DNA of 64,000 nucleotides. It comes from a virus. Positions 51,158-58,076 of the stretch are shown piece after piece. The notes beneath the pieces were generated by a model. The model was not told the origin of the DNA and ran no database searches. It saw nothing but the letters and a program-made list of their open reading frames with translations. The position numbers and the translations under genes are program-made. Location: IMG/VR virus record IMGVR_UViG_3300043410_001892, positions 308,174-372,173 of that record; one strand, written 5' to 3'. Positions within the stretch are counted from its first letter, which is position 1. Each line of letters opens with the position of its first letter.

Positions 51158-51451
51158 ATGTCTAACGAACTTATTGAAAAATTAGCACAAGACCCAGGTT
51201 CTCATTCAGCTTACATTGAGGATTCAGAATTACGAGAAATGGCAATTGTATGGGCAGTTGTAATTCGTAATGAAACCCGACCAGATCATTATTCAGAGTA
51301 TGTAAAACGAATAGATGAGATGAAGAAAAATGAGCCATTGTTGTATAGACGATTTGCTGACTATCTAGTCGATACTGTTGAAAACGGTACACATAGCGCA
51401 GCTTGGAGTGCACCAGCAGACCGTATTCGTAGAACATTACTACCTAAGTGA
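51158..51451 (+). CDS. Unknown helical protein (97 aa)
   Basis: MSNELIEKLAQDPGSHSAYI, HYSEYVKRIDEMKKNEPLLY then RRFADYLVDTVENG. Helical, no motif recognised. First gene of a new transcription unit with GGGAG before the ATG. Confidence 0.65.
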   Translation: MSNELIEKLAQDPGSHSAYIEDSELREMAIVWAVVIRNETRPDHYSEYVKRIDEMKKNEPLLYRRFADYLVDTVENGTHSAAWSAPADRIRRTLLPK

Positions 51452-51458
51452 GGTAAGC

Positions 51459-51662
51459 ATGGCAATTGAACACGCGCCACGTTCTGAACATAAGATGAGT
51501 TACGAACAAGCAGAGATATACGCATTTATGTGTAACCATGACGGTAAGCGCGGTTGGCGCTTACCGACCTTTAACGAGTTTGTGGATCCTAATACATGGT
51601 ATAAAGATGCTGAGATTACTAAAAGAAAGTGGTTTGTTGCACCAGTGAGGGATATAAAATGA
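51459..51662 (+). CDS. DUF1566/Lcl-like mini-protein, array member 18
   Basis: 67 aa; EQAEIYAFMCNHDGKRGWRL then PTFNEFVDPNTWYKDA, ending FVAPVRDIK. Core reads DGKRGWRLPT. Confidence 0.77.
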   Translation: MAIEHAPRSEHKMSYEQAEIYAFMCNHDGKRGWRLPTFNEFVDPNTWYKDAEITKRKWFVAPVRDIK

Positions 51663-51991
51663 ACTTTGAGATATCACCAAAAACGATGGAGATACACGCT
51701 ACGTGGGATCAAGCAGTTATTTACTGTTTTGGTTTAGGAGATGGTTGGCGATTACCAACGTTGGCGGAATTACAAGAAATAACCACAATCTCTAAAAATT
51801 CCCTTAATCCTACAACAAGCGTACTAACACATGTCCCATATCATGATATGGCAAATAAATGGCATTGGTCGTCTGACGAATATGAGTATAATAACAATAA
51901 AGTCTTGTGTTTCAATTATTGGACCAATACAATGTGGGACTGCGATAAAAACAACTGTTATATTATTAGACCAGTGAGGGATATAAAATGA
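51659..51991 (+). CDS. Longer DUF1566/Lcl-like protein, array member 19
   Basis: 110 aa, the most complete domain in the array: WDQAVIYCFGLGDGWRLPTL and AELQEI, then KWHWSSDEYEYNNNKVLCFN and YWTNTMWD, ending YIIRPVRDIK. The WHWSSDEY and VRPVR-type strands are the second half of DUF1566/Lcl domains. This copy links the shorter members to the family. Confidence 0.82.
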   Translation: MNFEISPKTMEIHATWDQAVIYCFGLGDGWRLPTLAELQEITTISKNSLNPTTSVLTHVPYHDMANKWHWSSDEYEYNNNKVLCFNYWTNTMWDCDKNNCYIIRPVRDIK

Positions 51992-52194
51992 AAGCTAAAG
52001 AACTAATTAAATTATTATCACAACATCCTAACGCTGATGTGGTTATAAGTGACTATAATGGTTGGGAAACACCATTTTATGATGTCGATGCTATTGAATT
52101 CCATGAAAATAGTTATCCTGTTGGTGAAAATATTAGAAAAAGTGCCAAGCCTAATAATGGTTTGGTTACTTTCACATTGGGTAAGAGACATTAA
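51988..52194 (+). CDS. Small unknown protein (68 aa)
   Basis: MKAKELIKLLSQHPNADVVI, then SDYNGWETPFYDVDAIEF. The first half matches small phage/bacterial proteins that start with a K-ELI-x-x-L-x-x-P-x-A-x-V pattern. Its 3' end runs, in another frame, over a VRDIK-encoding junction that starts the next gene. Confidence 0.7.
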   Translation: MKAKELIKLLSQHPNADVVISDYNGWETPFYDVDAIEFHENSYPVGENIRKSAKPNNGLVTFTLGKRH

Positions 52195-52195
52195 A

Positions 52196-52591
52196 ATGAT
52201 TGAATATGCACCAATCGCTATTACCAAACAACACTATGACAACAGATCCTCAGTTTATTCGGATAAATTGTTTGTGGTATGGATGCCAGATAATACCAGA
52301 AGAAAAACAATCGAACTAGCCATTAAATCAGTAAGTTTATCTTGGGCTAATTTAGCACATGATGATTTGTCAGAGTTAGATTTATCAGGTCTAGATCTTT
52401 CTTATGCTGATTTATCGTTTGCAAATTTGTCAAATGCTAATCTAACCAATACGAATTTATTTCAAGCAAGTTTACGTGGAGCAGATCTTACAGGTGCATT
52501 ACTTGACAATACCAACCTACAATATGTGGATCTGTCCTATGCAACTTTAGATCATACCAACTTACACAACTGCAACTTCCATAAATTATGA
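52196..52591 (+). CDS. Pentapeptide-repeat protein with array-type N-terminus
   Basis: 131 aa. Residues 1-8 (MIEYAPIA) are the array leader. Residues about 50-128 are pentapeptide repeats of the type A(D/N)LS: LDLSGLDLSYADLSFANLSN then TNLFQASLRGADLTGALLDN. These form a right-handed quadrilateral helix, and some relatives mimic DNA. A fusion of the array start signal to an unrelated domain. Confidence 0.85.
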   Translation: MIEYAPIAITKQHYDNRSSVYSDKLFVVWMPDNTRRKTIELAIKSVSLSWANLAHDDLSELDLSGLDLSYADLSFANLSNANLTNTNLFQASLRGADLTGALLDNTNLQYVDLSYATLDHTNLHNCNFHKL

Positions 52592-52902
52592 ATATTGAAC
52601 TAGCCCCTTACAAATATTGGCTGATTGACACTAATTTTGACACAGCTAAAATGCACTGCTTTTTTCTTAACATTGACAATAAGCTTGGTTGGCGTTTACC
52701 AACTAATCAAGAAGCCTGTGATCTTGTTAATTTTGTTGAATCGTTAGATACTGATTTCCCAAAAGAATTACAAGAGTTTTCAGAGTATTGGTTTGATGAC
52801 GAGAGTTATGGTTTTTGGACTTTTGAAGATGAAGATCTTCATTCAAATGCAGATTTAGGCGAATTATTTACAGTAATCCCCGTGAGAGATAAAGATGCTT
52901 GA
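52588..52902 (+). CDS. Longer DUF1566/Lcl-like protein, array member 20
   Basis: 104 aa; DTAKMHCFFLNIDNKLGWRL then PTNQEACDLV, a long acidic insert (FDDESYGFWTFEDEDLHSNA), ending FTVIPVRDKDA. Core reads DNKLGWRLPT. Confidence 0.75.
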   Translation: MNIELAPYKYWLIDTNFDTAKMHCFFLNIDNKLGWRLPTNQEACDLVNFVESLDTDFPKELQEFSEYWFDDESYGFWTFEDEDLHSNADLGELFTVIPVRDKDA

Positions 52903-53104
52903 ACATGCACCAAGAATAGAAAAAGATATGTGTTATGATACCGCATGGCTTCACTGCCTAACACTTAACTATAATGGCCATAAAGATTGGCGATTACCAA
53001 CTCAAAGAGAATATGATAAATCTAGTATAACAATAAGTTGGTTTGAAGATAGATTACCAACACCATTACAATGGTACTGTCAACCTGTACGCGATATAAT
53101 ATAA
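52895..53104 (+). CDS. DUF1566/Lcl-like mini-protein, array member 21
   Basis: 69 aa, consensus-like: DTAWLHCLTLNYNGHKDWRL, PTQREYDK, SWFEDRLPTPLQWYC, ending QPVRDII. Last member before a new promoter. Confidence 0.79.
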   Translation: MLEHAPRIEKDMCYDTAWLHCLTLNYNGHKDWRLPTQREYDKSSITISWFEDRLPTPLQWYCQPVRDII

Positions 53105-53106
53105 TC

Positions 53107-53135
53107 TTTACAAATCAACAAATAATTGCTATACT
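53107..53135 (+). promoter_or_regulatory. Promoter (TTTACA-N17-TATACT)
   Basis: Near-consensus boxes with a T-rich tract after the -10, followed by a GC-rich element and the 200-aa gene. Confidence 0.7.
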
Positions 53136-53161
53136 ATATTTTTTTAACACTACAGCAAGCA

Positions 53162-53180
53162 GGCCCCGCTGTACACACAG
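53162..53180 (+). repeat. Intercistronic GC-rich element, copy 6
   Basis: GGCCCCGCTGTACACACAG merging into GGAGC, the ribosome binding site of the 200-aa gene. CTGT/ACAG could form a small hairpin next to it. Confidence 0.72.
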
Positions 53181-53189
53181 GAGCATAAC

Positions 53190-53792
53190 ATGGCAACACG
53201 TAGCGCAATTGGTTTTATGAGAAACGATGGTACTGTCCGTGCAGTATATTGTCATTGGGATGGATACTTATCACACGTTGGTAAAATCCTTATTGAGAAT
53301 TATGATTTACTTGGTGTTGATGACTTATGCGATTTAGGTGATATAAGCTCATTAGGTGAAACAATTGAAGATACTGTGTTTTACGGACGCGATCGCAACG
53401 AAGATGATGTTGAAGCACATGAGTTTGCATCTGAACAAGAGTTTGTAGATTGGTATGATGATTCTGAGTTTTTCTACTTAATAAAAGATGACAAATGGTA
53501 TGTGTCAGAACATTGCGAAGAGTTCTCGTTACTTGAAGATCGTTTAAAAGATACAAAAGTTAAGTTTACTAAGTATGTTCGTCCAGATGAAACAACAACA
53601 TCCTACAGTGCAAGAGATGCAGTAGTAGCAATGGTAGCCGATGGTGTAGTTGAACCAGTGTATATGGTTAAGTTATTGCTTGATCGTATTGATCCTGAAA
53701 CATTAGAAGCGTTGTTGAAAGAAGAATTCCACATTGACGAGATCATTCCAGAATGCTACTTTGAAGAGGAGGAAAATAATGAAATTGATTAA
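53190..53792 (+). CDS. Conserved phage protein, ATRSAIG family (200 aa)
   Basis: MATRSAIGFMRNDGTVRAVY then CHWDGYLSHVG is a well-marked N-terminal signature I recall from many phages and plasmids (ATRS-x-I-x...VYCHWDGY). The C-terminal half is acidic. Function unknown. Overlaps the next gene by 14 nt. Confidence 0.85.
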   Translation: MATRSAIGFMRNDGTVRAVYCHWDGYLSHVGKILIENYDLLGVDDLCDLGDISSLGETIEDTVFYGRDRNEDDVEAHEFASEQEFVDWYDDSEFFYLIKDDKWYVSEHCEEFSLLEDRLKDTKVKFTKYVRPDETTTSYSARDAVVAMVADGVVEPVYMVKLLLDRIDPETLEALLKEEFHIDEIIPECYFEEEENNEID

Positions 53793-54009
53793 ACTAACAG
53801 AGTTAAACACTGATCCTATGGTAATACCTAACACTTATCATATACCAGTTGAGAAAATTGATTATGTTATTGAACATGAAACAGGATCAACTGTTGTAGT
53901 CAATCGTGCAGATTTAAGGGTAATTGAACCAGCTGAATATATCAATAGCATATTATCAGCTAATACTGATTTTAGTAATTTTGGAGGGTTTGATGAGTAC
54001 GTCAATTAA
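53779..54009 (+). CDS. Small unknown protein (76 aa)
   Basis: MKLIKLTELNTDPMVIPNTY, IDYVIEHETGSTVVVNRADL; looks like a short beta domain found in phage proteins that restate a contextual MKLIKLT start. GAGGAGGAAAA gives a strong ribosome binding site in the preceding gene. Not recognised. Confidence 0.66.
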   Translation: MKLIKLTELNTDPMVIPNTYHIPVEKIDYVIEHETGSTVVVNRADLRVIEPAEYINSILSANTDFSNFGGFDEYVN

Positions 54010-54283
54010 AGTCAATGTTGTAGCTAAGGATTCTAAACCTAAAAAACCAGTAATCAAAAAACGTTTGGTTCAGGTTGATAATCATCGCATTCGAATCGCT
54101 GAAACTGATTTGCCACATAAAGGTAATGTTGACCTGCATGATCCTAAGATTAAAGAACGCGGACCTAATCAAGAATTGGTAGTGTATGCTACTGCCAAAG
54201 AAGATACTTACGAACCTGGGAGAGAATACGTCTGTTACTTTACTCTTAAAGGTAAACTTGAAGGTTACTTCACAGTCAATTAG
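53993..54283 (+). CDS. Small basic beta protein (96 aa)
   Basis: MSTSIKVNVVAKDSKPKKPV, then VQVDNHRIRIAETDLPHKGN and EYVCYFTLKGKLEGYF. GGAGGG precedes the ATG. Overlaps the previous gene by 17 nt. Function unknown. Confidence 0.66.
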   Translation: MSTSIKVNVVAKDSKPKKPVIKKRLVQVDNHRIRIAETDLPHKGNVDLHDPKIKERGPNQELVVYATAKEDTYEPGREYVCYFTLKGKLEGYFTVN

Positions 54284-54291
54284 AAGGCACA

Positions 54292-54696
54292 ATGAATATT
54301 ACATTTGCAAGTTTAAAGACAACTGGTAAAGTTGAAACAGTATGGTGTGTACTTGATCTTGGTATGTCAAATTATTATAGTGACCTAGGTTACAGAGATC
54401 ATATTCGAGATTATCTAATAGTATGGGGTAGGCGTGGTGGCAAATTACAGACTATTGTGAAACGAGGACACACTAAAATCTCTATCAATAAAGACATTTA
54501 CGATCAAGAATTTCGCGAAAATATGTGGGGTTTTTACCAAATTACTCACGGCCAAGGTATGGCTATAGCTAAACGGATTTATAAGATTCTTAAGAAAGAT
54601 TATATTCCATTTAAGGCAGATTCTCTCGAAGAGATTGATCCAAACTTACCTGAACAGCTAAACAAATTAGTATTTTGGGAGACTATGAAATTATGA
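54292..54696 (+). CDS. WGR-like domain protein (134 aa)
   Basis: MNITFASLKTTGKVETVWCV, then DYLIVWGRRGGKLQTIVKRG: the WGRRGG-x-LQ element resembles WGR domains, which bind DNA in PARP-type and bacterial proteins. Ends FWETMKL. Paralogous to the gene at 55104. Possible DNA-binding accessory protein. Confidence 0.7.
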   Translation: MNITFASLKTTGKVETVWCVLDLGMSNYYSDLGYRDHIRDYLIVWGRRGGKLQTIVKRGHTKISINKDIYDQEFRENMWGFYQITHGQGMAIAKRIYKILKKDYIPFKADSLEEIDPNLPEQLNKLVFWETMKL

Positions 54697-54875
54697 GTGG
54701 ATTAGGATATATTGCAGCTGAACTTGAACAGTGTTGTGAACTCTGTGGCAAAATTGAAGAATGTCGTCCGTATGGTCCTAATGGTGAACAAATCTGTTTT
54801 GACTGTGGTATGAAAGATGAAGAAACTACTAAACAACAGATGGCAAAGTATATCTTTGGAGTAGACAGTGATTAA
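54693..54875 (+). CDS. Small zinc-finger protein (60 aa)
   Basis: CCELCGKIEECRPYGPNGEQ then ICFDCGMKDEET: two C-x-x-C pairs typical of a zinc ribbon. It could be a regulator or an adaptor to another protein. Start overlaps the WGR-like gene as ATGA. Confidence 0.72.
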   Translation: MSGLGYIAAELEQCCELCGKIEECRPYGPNGEQICFDCGMKDEETTKQQMAKYIFGVDSD

Positions 54876-55107
54876 AGATAATCCGTTGCTCGATTATGCT
54901 CCACCGTTAAATAAACCTGTAGATGAAGATACCGCATTCATGTATTGTATAACACTAAGTTACAATGGTTATAAAGACTGGAGATTCCCAACAAGACCTG
55001 AATTTGGAGATACGGGTGATGTATGGTTTGACGGTGAGAACTTTTCTAATGCATCTGGCTATTGGAGATGGCGAGTTCAACCAGTAAGATCTAAAGAGGA
55101 TATATGA
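54868..55107 (+). CDS. DUF1566/Lcl-like mini-protein, array member 22
   Basis: 79 aa from a GTG start; DTAFMYCITLSYNGYKDWRF then PTRPEFGD, middle with WFDGENFSNASGYWRWR, ending VQPVRSKEDI. It sits between two WGR-like paralogues, apart from the rest of its family. Confidence 0.73.
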   Translation: MIKDNPLLDYAPPLNKPVDEDTAFMYCITLSYNGYKDWRFPTRPEFGDTGDVWFDGENFSNASGYWRWRVQPVRSKEDI

Positions 55108-55448
55108 AGATTACATTTGCAGGTTTAAAGACCTCAGGTAAAGTTGAAACGGTCTGGGTTGTTATTGAGTTAGGTACACATCAACCACAATCATGGTATC
55201 ATGATTTTGTGATTGCCTGGGGCAGACGAGGCGGCAAATTGCAGTCTATGACTCGATTAGGATATAATCAACCACATTTAGAATATAACTCTGATCGTTA
55301 CCACAGGTTTAGCACTATTGGCGGCATGATCAATAAGAAACTTAACAATGGATACAAAAGTATTGACGAAACACAGTTAGATGAAGTATATCCAGAGTTT
55401 AAACAAGATTTAGATAAACTTGCATTTTGGGAAACATTGAAACTATGA
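55104..55448 (+). CDS. WGR-like domain protein, paralogue (114 aa)
   Basis: MKITFAGLKTSGKVETVWVV, FVIAWGRRGGKLQSM, ending LAFWETLKL. Same ends as the 54292 protein with a diverged middle, so a duplication separated by insertion of the zinc-finger and array genes. Confidence 0.7.
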   Translation: MKITFAGLKTSGKVETVWVVIELGTHQPQSWYHDFVIAWGRRGGKLQSMTRLGYNQPHLEYNSDRYHRFSTIGGMINKKLNNGYKSIDETQLDEVYPEFKQDLDKLAFWETLKL

Positions 55449-55726
55449 GAACAGTTGATCTTAAAGAAAACGAAAATGCATCTGATTTACATGTAAATCT
55501 AATACGAAGTTGTGTTAAGGAATATGAACAACTGAACGATACAACACTATTTGAAGTATTTCATTTTAAAGATTGGCTAATACCATGGATTTTTTCAAAA
55601 TATAAAGTTAAGTATAATGTGTTCATCGACGACGATGGCGATGACGCTATTTGTAGTGTTACTATAACCGATGAAAAGCAATACGCTTGGTACTTATTAA
55701 AACATACAACCTGCGAGGTCTTATGA
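55445..55726 (+). CDS. Unknown protein (93 aa)
   Basis: MRTVDLKENENASDLHVNLI, helical first half, then FIDDDGDDAICSVTITDEKQ. Overlaps both neighbours by 4 nt. Not recognised. Confidence 0.65.
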   Translation: MRTVDLKENENASDLHVNLIRSCVKEYEQLNDTTLFEVFHFKDWLIPWIFSKYKVKYNVFIDDDGDDAICSVTITDEKQYAWYLLKHTTCEVL

Positions 55727-55980
55727 AAATAACAACAAACGATGAAATGTTTAATGGTGCAATTCGAACAGCCTATAGAGATGCATTCCGCGGTACATCT
55801 TATGCCAATCAGTGGTATTTTCGATACAGTGCAATAGAGCTTCTCACTAATTGGGCTAAACAGCACGGCATCCGTCCTTATGCTAAAGCACATGGAAGAT
55901 TTGTACAACTTAGAAAGAAAGATTGGTATATTACAGATAAAAAGAAGTATATGTTTTTCATTATGCAATATGGAAAGTAA
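55723..55980 (+). CDS. Unknown protein (85 aa)
   Basis: MKITTNDEMFNGAIRTAYRD, with aromatic, basic middle (YRYSAIELL-like RYSAIELLTNWAKQHGIRPY) and basic end (QLRKKDWYITDKKKYMFF). Not recognised. A promoter follows within 10 nt. Confidence 0.65.
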   Translation: MKITTNDEMFNGAIRTAYRDAFRGTSYANQWYFRYSAIELLTNWAKQHGIRPYAKAHGRFVQLRKKDWYITDKKKYMFFIMQYGK

Positions 55981-55989
55981 AAATACTGC

Positions 55990-56018
55990 TTGCAATGCCA
56001 AACAAACTTTGCTATAAT
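55990..56018 (+). promoter_or_regulatory. Promoter (TTGCAA-N17-TATAAT)
   Basis: Perfect -10, TTTGC before it (extended -10 character), and ATATTTTTT after it. Confidence 0.85.
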
Positions 56019-56051
56019 ATATTTTTTAGTTAAACAACTGCGGAGCACACA

Positions 56052-56225
56052 ATGGACCAAATAGAACAATTTGAAGTAGACCAAATCACAGCTAATCTTG
56101 CAGCAAAAGGTATTACTGAATTTTCAATGCGACGTGGTAACAACTGCGTTTGGGTTTCATATGGCAGAGTAGATGCTTACTACATTTTTAGAGATGAGAA
56201 GTTAGTTGATATTCAAATTGACTAA
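56052..56225 (+). CDS. Small unknown protein (57 aa)
   Basis: MDQIEQFEVDQITANLAAKG then MRRGNNCVWVSYGRVDAYYI. CGGAGC precedes the ATG. Sandwiched between two near-identical promoters, so probably a single-gene transcription unit. Not recognised. Confidence 0.65.
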   Translation: MDQIEQFEVDQITANLAAKGITEFSMRRGNNCVWVSYGRVDAYYIFRDEKLVDIQID

Positions 56226-56233
56226 TAACGTGC

Positions 56234-56262
56234 TTGCAATCCAGCTTACACTTTGCTATAAT
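56234..56262 (+). promoter_or_regulatory. Promoter (TTGCAA-N17-TATAAT), duplicated sequence
   Basis: Identical, including its spacer (TCCAGCTTACACTTTGC) and T-rich downstream tract, to the promoter at 60672. Confidence 0.88.
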
Positions 56263-56297
56263 ATATTTTTACTTACACAACATTAGGAGCGTACACT

Positions 56298-56720
56298 ATG
56301 GCTTACATGTCAAAAGAAAACAAAGAATCAAAAGCACCACGCTTAAGAGCTTTGGCTAAATCATATGGCTTAACTGCAACAGTAGCAGTTCATCATTCTA
56401 GTACATTGGTGTTAAATGTGTCTAAAGGTAAAATTGATTTTATCTCTAACTATGCTGATACTGTTTACAAAACTAATCACTGGGCAGCTGATAACGAACA
56501 AGACTACGAGTATAATAAAACTCGCACATATATGCAAGTATCGCATCACTACACAGGCAACTTTGATGGCAAGGCTAAAGAGTTTTTAGATAAAGCGTTT
56601 GCTATTATGTTTGAAGGCAATCATGATCGCAGCGATATCATGACAGACTACTTTGACGTGGGCTGGTATTGCGACATCAATATTGGAAAATGGGATAAAC
56701 CTTATATCGTTACTGCTTAA
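56298..56720 (+). CDS. Unknown phage protein (140 aa)
   Basis: LRALAKSYGLTATVAVHHSS, with KIDFISNYADTVYK and a C-terminal acidic YFDVGWYCDINIGKWDKPYI. The order resembles large-polyvalent-protein-associated small domains in phages; weak. A diverged copy of its last nine codons recurs at 56997. Confidence 0.7.
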   Translation: MAYMSKENKESKAPRLRALAKSYGLTATVAVHHSSTLVLNVSKGKIDFISNYADTVYKTNHWAADNEQDYEYNKTRTYMQVSHHYTGNFDGKAKEFLDKAFAIMFEGNHDRSDIMTDYFDVGWYCDINIGKWDKPYIVTA

Positions 56721-56732
56721 GAGGAGATTGAA

Positions 56733-56981
56733 ATGGCAGTTAAAGTTACAACAAACCAAACAGAGTCTGTTGAAAAAAATAAGTATCCAATACTTGGAAT
56801 TTTTCCAGATGGTACTATTATTTTGTTTTCTTCTATAAATGAAGGCACTATCTTGAAATCAGAATCAAAACAAAGTATAGGTCAGTATAGTTCAAATCGG
56901 CCCGATTATCGCCATTTTGGTCCGGACTATAACTGGGTTCCGTATACTGGAACTATTACATTATCTAATGAGGAGCTATGA
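56733..56981 (+). CDS. Small unknown protein (82 aa)
   Basis: YPILGIFPDGTIILFSSINE, then YRHFGPDYNWVPYTGTITLS. The RHFGPDY end vaguely recalls the HRYYGP motif of the array that begins just after. AGAGGAGATT precedes the ATG. Confidence 0.68.
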   Translation: MAVKVTTNQTESVEKNKYPILGIFPDGTIILFSSINEGTILKSESKQSIGQYSSNRPDYRHFGPDYNWVPYTGTITLSNEEL

Positions 56982-56996
56982 GGGATTTAATAAATG

Positions 56997-57026
56997 TGGG
57001 ATAAGCCATACGTCGTTACCGCGTAA
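56997..57026 (+). pseudogene. Remnant of a paralogue of the 56298 gene
   Basis: Encodes WDKPYVVTA-stop, against WDKPYIVTA-stop at the end of the intact gene. Six of the seven codons that differ are changed only at the third base, so the relic descends from a copy that evolved under selection. A short ATG-AGG-GAT-TTA-ATA fragment (RDLIN) matching the 59932 protein precedes it. Confidence 0.6.
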
Positions 57027-57038
57027 CTTTCATTACAC

Positions 57039-57069
57039 AAGGTGCTTTGGTAACAGAGCACCTTTTTTT
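57039..57069 (+). terminator. Rho-independent terminator
   Basis: AAGGTGCT / AGCACCTT stem with a 10-nt loop followed by seven Ts; the next gene's ATG lies just beyond. Confidence 0.85.
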
Positions 57070-57079
57070 ATGAGATTAT

Positions 57080-57274
57080 ATGATAGAATTTTCATTTGAC
57101 GAACAAAATGGTGTTATTCATCGTACTAATGGTCCAGCTTGGATAAATCCAGGATATGGACATACTCCACTTGGATACTATTGGCATTGGCGGCTATTTG
57201 GCGTTAGACATCGTTATTATGGACCGCAAAATCGGGATGGTGATTGGTGGTTACATGGGAAGAGAGTAAAATGA
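57080..57274 (+). CDS. HR-GPA repeat mini-protein, array member 1
   Basis: 64 aa with two copies of an about 24-aa repeat: VIHRTNGPAW...W-x-WRLFG and VRHRYYGPQN...WWLHGKRVK. Repeats of this HR-x-x-GPA...W-x-x-G kind occur as long tandem chains in some phage and giant-virus proteins. Here each gene holds one and a half to two units. Starts MIEFSF after GAGATTAT, right behind a terminator. Confidence 0.75.
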   Translation: MIEFSFDEQNGVIHRTNGPAWINPGYGHTPLGYYWHWRLFGVRHRYYGPQNRDGDWWLHGKRVK

Positions 57275-57474
57275 TTGAAATACGAAACACTGCTAACAAT
57301 GGATTTGTATATCTTTTAGATGGTAATTGGCATCGATCTAATGGCCCTGCTAGGGTATGGGCAAATGGAGAATGGGGATGGTATTTAACTGATCGCCAAC
57401 ATCGCTATTATGGTCCGCAAGCAAACAATGAGTGGTGGATACATGGGGAGTGTATAAAATATGGATTCGACTAA
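57271..57474 (+). CDS. HR-GPA repeat mini-protein, array member 2
   Basis: 67 aa; WHRSNGPARVWANGEWGWYL then HRYYGPQANNEWWIHGECIK. Starts inside the preceding stop (ATGA), with GGGAAGAGAG as ribosome binding site. Confidence 0.76.
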   Translation: MIEIRNTANNGFVYLLDGNWHRSNGPARVWANGEWGWYLTDRQHRYYGPQANNEWWIHGECIKYGFD

Positions 57475-57682
57475 GTCACAACGATATTTATACAGTTATT
57501 TAACACCTAATGATACAGTTGAGTACAAATTGCATACTGGTGGGTTTCATCGATGTGATGGACCTGCACTAACACGATATGAAAGATGGGCATGGTTTTT
57601 ATATGATCAACATCATCGGTATTATGGTCCGCAGCACTCACATTATCCTAATTGGATGATTCATGGGAAGAGGGTTAAATGA
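57461..57682 (+). CDS. HR-GPA repeat mini-protein, array member 3
   Basis: 73 aa; longer N-terminus (MDSTKSQRYLYSYLTPNDTV), FHRCDGPALTRYERWAWFLY, then HRYYGPQHSHYPNWMIHGKR. Most similar to member 11, not to its neighbours. Confidence 0.76.
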   Translation: MDSTKSQRYLYSYLTPNDTVEYKLHTGGFHRCDGPALTRYERWAWFLYDQHHRYYGPQHSHYPNWMIHGKRVK

Positions 57683-57879
57683 TTAAACAAACTAAAAACG
57701 ATCATAGTATTAGGTTTACTAAAGATGGTAAGTTGCATTGTGCAAATGGTCCAACAGTATCATGGAATGATGGTTCATGGTCCTGGTATTTAGATGGCTA
57801 TCCTCATCGTTATTATGGACCACAAAAATCTTATGTGTTATATCGTAACTGGTATATTCACGGGATTGAAATTAAATGA
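57679..57879 (+). CDS. HR-GPA repeat mini-protein, array member 4
   Basis: 66 aa; LHCANGPTVSWNDGSWSWYL then HRYYGPQKSYVLYRNWYIHG. First repeat has Cys and Thr (HCANGPT) where most have Arg and Ala. Confidence 0.76.
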   Translation: MIKQTKNDHSIRFTKDGKLHCANGPTVSWNDGSWSWYLDGYPHRYYGPQKSYVLYRNWYIHGIEIK

Positions 57880-58076
57880 TTATAAGAATTGAAGAAGAAC
57901 ATAGTATATGCTATCGATTAGAAAATGGTGTGTGCCATCGACCTAATGGACCTGCTGTAGAGTTTAAGGCTGACAAGACAGGCTATTGGTTCTTGTTTGG
58001 TAAACGACATAGATACTATGGTCCGGCATCTCATGCTAATAATTGGTTTTGGATACATGACAAGAGAGTTAAATGA
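57876..58076 (+). CDS. HR-GPA repeat mini-protein, array member 5
   Basis: 66 aa; CHRPNGPAVEFKADKTGYWF then LFGKRHRYYGPASHANNWFW. Similar to member 6 in the second repeat. 4-nt overlaps on both sides. Confidence 0.76.
   Translation: MIIRIEEEHSICYRLENGVCHRPNGPAVEFKADKTGYWFLFGKRHRYYGPASHANNWFWIHDKRVK

Noticed and set aside
43857-55107. Diversity-generating retroelement acting on the lectin-like genes
   Set aside because: No reverse transcriptase or template repeat is seen in the window, and differences between the closest copies are not adenine-specific.
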